A DNA stretch of 64,000 bases. Source: Thereva unica. Lineage: Eukaryota > Arthropoda > Insecta > Diptera > Therevidae. The stretch lies in assembly GCA_949987705.1 (NCBI GenBank), contig OX465282.1:65779922-65843921 (forward strand), given 5' to 3'. Position numbers and translations under genes: made by a program. The number at the start of each line of letters is the position of its first letter. Positions within the stretch are counted from its first letter, which is position 1. The notes below the pieces were generated by a model. The model was not told the origin of the DNA. It made no database searches and saw only the letters and a program-made list of their open reading frames with translations. Positions 57,231 through 64,000 of this stretch are shown here, piece by piece.

Positions 57231-57960
57231 ACTAAAATCAAATAGTACGGAGTAAAAAGTTGTAACATAAAAATCGTAGCAGAAATACTACAATTGTAGT
57301 AGGGTGGCAGCGCTGGTTGTTGATCCTATTAACAAATATCTTATCGTAAAGAACATTGTCGTGAAACCTCGTGAAGTTAGATTCGGGGGTCCGATACAAC
57401 CTAAGCATTGATCCAGCCAAAGCCCAAAGTATTTCACGTCAGATTTCTTTTCTAATGGTTGTCCAGCATTGTTCGAAGTCGTAGATACCTCTGTTTAGAA
57501 CAGTACGCAAGAGGATCGATTCGCATTTGCTAAAATTAATCTTCAACTTCCAATCATCACTATACCGTTCGATTATTTCGACGTAGGAGTGTCTCTAGAT
57601 TATTTCGATCTTCGGACCCGTTCTGTACACAATCAGGTCATCCGCTAAAGCGAAGAGTGAACTTATTAGGTCACTCGTAAAGATATTAAATAAGAGCGGA
57701 GAGTTTACCGCACCCTGTTGCAGACCATTTTTAATGTCAAAGGCCCTACTAGAAGTGAAGTTGCCACTTTTGACGACGAACTTCTTTGAGATCATATTAT
57801 AAATCGTGAATAGCTGAGATTCGGTCAGATCCATACTGTATCGAATGCTTTCTTAAAATCGATCAGGCATGCTCCGGTACACTGGCCTTCCAATGTTCCA
57901 GCGTATGTCTGATACCAATTTCCTGTCCGGAATCCGAATTGCTTATCTAATCATCCTTTT
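57231..57960 (-). pseudogene. LINE reverse-transcriptase fragment
   Basis: Minus-strand frames give DFKKAFDTVW (first catalytic Asp region), then NGLQQGAVNSPLLFNIFTSD and ALADDLIVY in place of the usual YADD, then a degraded tail down to about 57,240. Stops and frameshifts interrupt it, and in the YADD box the Tyr is lost. The clade is uncertain. Confidence 0.8.
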
Positions 57961-58345
57961 TTCTCAACCCATTTGGATAATGATCTATTAATCACCATTA
58001 ATACGGGGAAATTGGCATTTTAAGGACACGAAACTCCAAAATGGTTGAAAAATGGTCCACAGCTTTCTTGTGACCTTCTAAGAAAACAATTTCGGAATAA
58101 AAAAAACATGGCCGCCGAAGATATCGCGTTTTTTCGTAGTTTTCCATGAAACCGAGATTTCTATAGGTCCCATGCAAGGGCCCAAAATGTTGACAATGAA
58201 ATGGCAAGAGTTTTTATACTATCTATGGAAGAAATTATGATTGAGTTCGTAGTAATTTTTTCTTGCACAATATATAGATTTTCGAGGGATATCGAATCAG
58301 ACCACTATTTGCGGGTCCCTTTTCGTCCCTCTGCCTAGAGTCATC
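57961..58345. other. No gene recognised
   Basis: Between two LINE fragments of the same orientation; no motif or clear repeat seen. Confidence 0.35.
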
Positions 58346-58912
58346 TTATTGGGGTTGCAGTGGGTTGTCCCATTGCTCCCTTGCTTCGACTCCCCTAGTT
58401 ATCGCAAGCAGCTGATTGAAGGGAGTCTGCCTCATGTCCTCCATCCAATGGAGTCCAGTTATGGCAGCCCTTTTTCTCGCCACCGCCGGACAGTGACACA
58501 CTATGTGTGTGGCCGTCTCAGGTTCCTCTAGGCACATCCGACAGGTGTCATCCTCCAGAATTCCCATTCTTTTTAGGTGATACCTGAAACATCCGTGTCC
58601 TGTAATCAGTGCCACCAACCATCTGAGGGCTCTCCTTTGCATATGCAGGAACCTTCTTCTGGCTGCGGTAATCGGCAACGTAAGCACCATCTTAGCCTGC
58701 CTACACGTGGTCATAGCTTCCCACCGTCTCCGGTGTTCCTCAGCGCCCCATTTCTCGATGTAGTTCCTTACCAACCCTCTGCCAATGGCAGAGTATGGCT
58801 CCGGTCCCCAGAATTCCGAGGTTGACCCCTGTTTTGCCAGGTTGTCAGCCTTTTCGTTCCCATCGATGCCTGTATGTCCTCTAACCCAAGCTAGCGTCAC
58901 GTTGCACAATGG
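58346..58912 (-). pseudogene. RNase H and C-terminal knuckle of an I-type LINE, truncated
   Basis: Minus-strand frame of 187 residues with no stop: MCNVTLAWVRGHTGIDGNEK (end of RNase H with the His/Asp motif), ADNLAKQGS, then the knuckle CRMCLEEPETATHIVCHCPA. It aligns with the end of ORF2 of the LINE at 48,424-53,990 but is clearly diverged, so it is another subfamily. 5'-truncated at about 58,912. Confidence 0.88.
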
Positions 58913-58924
58913 TATTGACTTAGT

Positions 58925-59264
58925 TAGTACCGGGAAAAATAGATTTTTAGGAATTTTTGATAGATTTATAGAATTTATTCTGGACCGCCTTCTGAACAGC
59001 CTGGCGATTGAGAAAGTAATCCGAGATTCGGGTTTGACATCAAGACATAATCCTTCAATATTAGCCTCCTATGTCGTCCTGGACATCGTTGGAAAAATAT
59101 CAAGGATGGCTGTACGAGATTCACCCTTTGTAGAACGCGTGTGTTTGAACTATGTATTACATATTGATAAAAATAAATTATTATATTTAAATGCTTGCTT
59201 TTTCGTGTTATTATCAACAATCAAATATCCATTTGTAATATTCAAAATACATCATACTGGATAA
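58925..59264 (+). other. Unassigned open frame, possible terminal exon
   Basis: After the LINE fragment the plus strand stays open: NRFLGIFDRFIEFILDRLLN, SLAIEKVIRDSGLTSRHNPS, ILASYVVLDIVGKISRMAVR, then a more AT-rich end to a TGA-less TAA stop at 59,264. The first 60 or so residues look compositionally like real protein; the end does not. I do not recognise the family. It would run convergent with the ESCO gene. It could be the last exon of a neighbour broken by the LINE, or chance. Confidence 0.3.
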
Positions 59265-59282
59265 TTGATCATGTGCACCTAA

Positions 59283-59458
59283 AGCCTCTTTTTACATGAA
59301 GCAAGAAATAAAGTTTCCTGAAAGCTTGGAAGGTTTAACGGGAGAGGTGAGAGGGCTTGAGGGCACGCGTGTTCCCTAAGCTCTCTCTAACCTCTCCCCT
59401 CAAACCGAGCAAGCTCGCAGGAAACCTTTTGTTTCGTGTTTCATCGTATAAAATGGGG
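59283..59458. mobile_element. MITE, relative of the copia-inserted MITE, TAA duplication
   Basis: Right terminus complement CCCCATTTTATACGATGAAA matches the family at 37,501-37,797; the left end (AGCCTCTTTTTACATGAAGC) is diverged. Flanked by TAA (59,280-59,282, 59,459-59,461). 176 bp, so internally deleted relative to the 297-bp copy. Confidence 0.75.
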
Positions 59459-59461
59459 TAA

Positions 59462-59694
59462 ATGGTTAAATCCACCAATGGTTATGTTCTTGTTGGGCAC
59501 AGATTTTGTGTATTTAATAAAATACCAATTGAATTAAAAATTGAAACAATAAATTTTATTTTAAATATTAAAATTATTTCTAGCATAATAAAAACAATTT
59601 ACATAAATTCTCTTCACAATTCTAACCCTTACGATTATCAATTTAAAATAAATATTTACAATATTACTAGAAGATGCAGATTTAATTTTAAAAC
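59462..59694. other. 3' flank of ESCO gene, no other gene
   Basis: AT-rich region downstream of the ESCO stop codon (on the minus strand), presumably 3' UTR and flank. A short plus-strand open frame here is low complexity and not supported. Confidence 0.4.
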
Positions 59695-62635
59695 TTATTG
59701 ATAAACTAAAAAATCTTTTCTCTTCGAAACCTTTTGCGCAAAAGCCATACCATCGTGTGTTGGGGCACTAAATGCAATTTCATCCATAACAATTTCAACA
59801 CCTAGCAATGTATTAAACTGTACGGCTTTTAGCAGCTTTGAGCCGATTCTCATTCGTCGATGAAAAGGTGAAACCCAAATTCTAGAAATTCCACATCTGA
59901 AATTTATATTCATACAAAAATAAGGAAACATGAGAATCATTCCATATCAAATCAACCAATTTTTAATTAATTTTGGACCTTATGGACTTCACATTACTTA
60001 ATTTTTTATGTTTGTTCTTCTGGTGGAAACTAAGAAAAAATCAACTTTTCTGACTTTTTGGATTTCTGTTTTCTTAGTTATAAATATAAAAGGCGACATT
60101 ATTAGCGGTTGATATCAGCAATTCCGCAGCTAAACATTTTTTTTTATATTGCGTTCATTGAACATTCAGCTTTTCAAGTACCTAAAATATTTTATTTCAA
60201 TATGATCCCACTGTTGTCCCATCCTAAATTTTGGCTTTATATGTACCTCAAGAGTGCATGCACACATAATACATTTTTTTTCAAAAATTTGAAAAAACAC
60301 TATTTCGAGATATTCCAAAACGAAAATTTTCAAAATGCCGGAAATATTTTCATTCTTACTAATAACACTATGTTGTATATCTGCTACTTTCAGCTTTCTA
60401 TTGTCAAATAGTTTTTGAACTAGACCAACTTAAAGATTCCAAAATTTATCAAAATTTTAAGATTTTCGATTTTTTGAAAATTTATAACTAAGAAAATAGA
60501 AGTCCAAACAATCTGAAAAATTGTTTTTTTGTTTGTTTCCACCAGAAGAACAAACATAAAAAAAATTATAACAATCAGAGGTGGTGAGGTCTAAACCATT
60601 GGCTGATTTGATATGGAATGACCCATGAGTAGCTTATTTTGCGTTAAGTAACTTATTTAGAATCTTTATAACACTATTATTTACTATTACCCTACTCTAT
60701 TTGTATGTGTTTTCAATTAAAATAGTTTTCTTCTTCTTCTTTAAAGGACCTACAACTGCGATCCGAACCTAGCCTTTCGCAACAAATGTATCGTTTACTG
60801 TAAAAGCGGTACAACTCCCCACTTCAAAACACTAGAGGTTGACCCGCTATGAAGTCACATTCCATCACATCCCCGCTACAAAACCAAAGAAGCTCCAGCC
60901 GCTCCACCCCACAGCAAAAGATATGACAAAATGCTATTAGAAAGCAAATCAACTTCCAACGTACTGAAATCCGGAGCCAGCACTCTTACAATGAACGACA
61001 CAAATCGTAATAATTCTTTTTTCCGGGTGAGGCTATTAGTCTCACGCCTCAAATAATATTTTTAAGGCAAGAAATTTTGAAAATGCTATAATAGAATGTC
61101 GTACCTGAGAAAAACTTTCCTATGTAAGGTAAAATTGTAATTTCGTTTTACTCCACGTAAAATAATACTCATTGATATTTAAAAGCCTACGCTCTAGAGC
61201 AAGTCTTTTGAAGACACAGTTTGTACATGAAACTTACTTTGCTGTAAATGTCTCGTTAGTGCAACAATCAACCCCATCCATGCAAATAAAACGATGAGCT
61301 TCTTTAAGAGGTTGCACCATGCAAAAACCAACTATTTGATTTCTTCTTATAGCCAGGAAAGCCTATAGTGTGAAATTATATTATTCTGTTACATAGTTTC
61401 TAAAACATACTAACCACATAAGTTTCAGGTAAATTATATGACGAAAATCCTAATTCTTGATCAACGATCTTTAAAACTTCTTTTACTCTTTCAGTACGCT
61501 TTGAATGTGAAAAGTTAGAAACACGAATTATTCGCCCATCTGCTCCCCACTCTGGATATTCAGCTACAACATCTTCATCAATCCATCCCTAAAAAATAAC
61601 AAACTAAGGTATAAGCAGCAATTATTTTTTCCTTACTTTAAATTTCAAAATATGCAGAGAATTGTGATATTCATTATGAATTCTTTCTTCTTCTGGTTCA
61701 TGGGCTGTGTACACAAGACCACATTGGCTGCATTGTTTAGCCCCAAATTGTTTTTGTCCTGCATCTATTTGATATTGAGTTAATCCATTTCCACGGTCCA
61801 AAAATGTTGGTTGTTGCCTTCGTAAGCTTTTTTGCTGTATAGGTTTACATTTTTCTGGATAAAAAACTGGAAAAAGCTTCCTTTGATCTTGATCTGTACT
61901 AACTCCGTTCTTTGCCTTAGATGCTGAAGAGTTTTTTTCTGGTGCACATTGATAGTCTAAGTTATCACGAGTTGAACTTGTTTCTGCATTGTTAATATCA
62001 AGATTGATAGCTTCTAATTCCATTTCTGAAAAATGTTTGTTAATATCCCTATAGTTAACAATCATTTCTTCTGTTTCAATTTCATCTAATGCAAGGTAAG
62101 TATCTAGTAATTTCTCAGCTTCTTCTCTATGATTTTCCATATCTGAAATAAAAAACTAAACTTTTCTTCTATGCTTATTTAATTAGAAATACGGAAATAC
62201 TTTCATATTTATCGTTACTTCTTGAATCTTCTGTCTGTACTTCACATAAATTAGTGTCCATTTCATCTTTATCAGATACAATAGCTACTAAACTATCTAC
62301 TATACGTGCTGCTTCTTCTTTATGATTCTCAGGGTCCGCGATAAATATATTAAAATTCTTTTCCGTGCAAATTTGATTTGTTATTAGAAAATCGAGCAAA
62401 AGATGTTGTTGCTCTATTTTTTCCGGATTGGTTGTACCATACGGGAGACGTTCACGAAAATTTGCAAACATTTCATCATCGTCAAGAGGTTCTGGCAAAG
62501 TATTTTCGGTCTCTGCAATATTTGAATTGGGTTCATCTTGTTGAACGGGTAACTCTGAGACAGAAATATCCTGAGTTAATTCCAGCTTTTCTATGATTTC
62601 GTTGACTTTTGCTTGTTCCGTAGAAAAAGTAACAT
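59695..62635 (-). CDS. eco: Cohesin N-acetyltransferase, ESCO/eco family (5' end not found)
   Basis: Five minus-strand exons: 62,635-62,201; 62,142-61,637; 61,588-61,415; 61,362-61,238; 59,896-59,695. All have GT..AG borders and compatible phases; 479 residues are visible. N-terminal part acidic and poorly conserved. Then the PIP-like QKSLRRQQPTFLD, DAGQKQFGAKQCSQCGLVYT..EYHN (C2H2 finger), GWIDEDVVAEYPEWGADGRI, and the acetyltransferase core: FLAIRRNQIVGFCMVQPLKE, CGISRIWVSPFHRRMRIGSK (acetyl-CoA loop), EIAFSAPTHDGMAFAQ, FLVYQ. This family acetylates the cohesin subunit SMC3 in S phase to establish sister-chromatid cohesion. The first visible exon begins at an acceptor, so at least one 5' exon lies upstream. 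The last intron (1.34 kb) contains a MITE. The frame is intact: a real host gene. Confidence 0.93.
59935..60623. mobile_element. MITE in ESCO last intron, 689 bp, CATGAG duplication
   Basis: Ends AATCATTCCATATCAAATCA and its near complement (GATTTGATATGGAATGACC). Inner arms TTATGTTTGTTCTTCTGGTGG and its complement make a long imperfect fold-back. Flanked by CATGAG (59,929-59,934, 60,624-60,629). On splicing it should leave the ESCO transcript unaffected. Confidence 0.8.
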
Positions 62636-63239
62636 CTACAAATAATAAAAATTAGCCTTGCGTAAACTATTCATAAAACTTTTCATAAATGTATTGTATA
62701 TATATAATATTGGTTTTACTAATATTAAAATGAATTCAATTTCTATTGGGATAAAACTTGTTATTTACATAATGGAAATGCAGCACTCTAATTTGTGGTA
62801 GCAAGGAATCACTGATTTAATTTGCCGCAAATCTTGAAAAGAACTAATTTTAAGACAAATATTGTCAAAAAAGAAGACTGCATCCAGAAATATTTAAATC
62901 ACTCGAATAACAATTAAGGCTCTGGATCGGAGTTCAAGTTGGAGAGCCGTCCTAGACGGACGTGCCCTCAGGGCAGCGAAACAAAATGGCAGCTTAAGCC
63001 AAGTAGTGTATTAACACATAAATTTTTTTAAAATAATATACAGTGCAGTCTTAAGCAAATCAGCTTAATATTAATATCTTAATCAAATAATTATACAAGA
63101 AAAACAATAATAACAGATAAGAAATGGGGGGACGACCAATTCTTAATCTTGTTAATAATTAACATCTGAACCACGTGTGGTTAATATAACCTATTAGTGA
63201 TCGCAACTCGGGCTAACTTACAGTTTTAGATAACTTTGT
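62636..63239. other. ESCO upstream intron or flank, no feature recognised
   Basis: Starts with the 3' splice site of the first visible ESCO exon (polypyrimidine, TGTAG). No coding exon matching the ESCO N-terminus was identified; the upstream exon could be short, diverged, or beyond the window. Confidence 0.4.
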
Positions 63240-63620
63240 AGTTATTGGTCATTGGACTCATCATATTTAGGAGATGTTCACGGACAGGGAGTCATCGTTG
63301 GCGGATAATATTCCGTCATCAAATTTACTGAATTATTTCATCGGATTCGTGGTAAAAAAAGGGGGAGGATTCAACGAACAAGTTGCAGGGAGTCATCAAG
63401 ATGGTGGATACCATAATTTCGTCATCAAATTTACTAAAATATTTCACCGGATTTGTCAGATTTTTAATGATCTTCAGGGGGCAGTTAAAAACAAAAAATA
63501 AAGGAGGATTCAACAACAGGTTGGGGAGTCATCAAGATGGCGGATACCTAATTTCGTCATCAAAATTACTTATCATTAGGATGGCGTCGTCCAAGATGGC
63601 GGACGTCACGAATAACAAAC
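63240..63620 (+). repeat. Three imperfect tandem repeats, about 100-135 bp apart
   Basis: The block GAGTCATC..GATGGYGGATA..TTTCGTCATCAAATTTACT starts near 63,287, 63,391 and 63,526, with GGAGGATTCAAC between the blocks. The units are diverged, so this is old. The rest of the window to 64,000 holds nothing recognisable. Confidence 0.75.
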
Positions 63621-64000
63621 CTCATATAAAGATTTCTATAATCTTACTAATAGTGTTTGTTCTTTATTTATTTGTGTTTAGTTTTAAGGTAGTTTTAAGT
63701 TAGTTTTAAGTTTACAATTAAATATTTTCATACTAGTAGTCAGCCTATTCACCTGGCTACGTTATTTACTTGCGACTTGGTTCTCACAGCTCAGCTCAAT
63801 TCCAAGTGTATTTTGAGTTACAGTTTACTAAAATGATGGTGTGAAATGCTATGAACTAAATCAAAATTGGAGCTTTTTGCATAACTGTGTAGTAAGGGAT
63901 ACGAAAATTCGGATTATAAACTAATTTTAATTTTTATTTAAATTCTAGACAAATAGGAATTTTTGATTCATTCGATTTTATTTTACCCCAATTAACGATT

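Noticed and set aside
1..64000. tRNA or rRNA genes
   Set aside because: I looked for B-box-like GGTTCGAATCC and for conserved rRNA words and saw none that fold into a convincing gene; a covariance-model scan would be needed to exclude them.

Overview
The window is AT-rich animal nuclear DNA, most likely from an insect. It has spliceosomal introns, I-type and CR1/RTE-type LINEs, a Ty1/copia element, many 3-bp-TSD MITEs, and one clearly identifiable host gene, a cohesin acetyltransferase of the ESCO/eco family at the right end. I cannot name the species. Almost everything left of 59.6 kb is transposable-element sequence, much of it nested, and I see no bacterial genes, CRISPR arrays, rRNA or tRNA.

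Left third (1-11.5 kb): a LINE reverse transcriptase cut by the window edge, then scattered MITEs. Next is one copy (5.5-9.2 kb) of a composite element, here called FB1, that has collected other insertions. Comparing it with the second FB1 copy (40.9-46.4 kb) gives empty sites for most of them. An inverted dimer of a 547-bp MITE (family W) follows at 10.2-11.25 kb.

Centre (11.5-34.9 kb): a giant palindrome. Two arms of about 6.8 kb (11,539-18,355 and 28,054-34,870) mirror each other without a length change and flank a 9.7-kb spacer. Each arm holds a 5.49-kb TIR element (TA target duplication) that has captured a broken, intron-containing piece of a beta-COP gene and hosts a Helitron with a 118-bp minisatellite. 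Each arm also holds the last 1.3 kb of a CACTA-like (CMC/EnSpm) transposon. The complete CACTA-like element (18,383-29,329) spans the spacer plus part of the right arm. It carries two divergent multi-exon genes: a transposase of about 769 aa (+) and a DUF4806-type protein of about 408 aa (-), with about 550 bp between their start codons.

Right of the palindrome (34.9-55.9 kb): a 5'-truncated, frameshifted Ty1/copia element. Then comes an 8.3-kb nest in which a MITE of about 0.48 kb (X) has been inflated by successive insertions, six levels deep, with target-site duplications at five of the six levels. It is followed by a full-length RNase H-bearing I-type LINE (48,424-53,990) with an 11-bp target duplication, inside another nested element.

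Right end (55.9-64 kb): two LINE fragments on the minus strand, an unassigned open frame, and the ESCO/eco gene on the minus strand. Five ESCO exons are visible; its 5' end was not found. Gene models were built by eye from splice signals and reading phase, and family assignments rest on recognised motifs, not on a database search.
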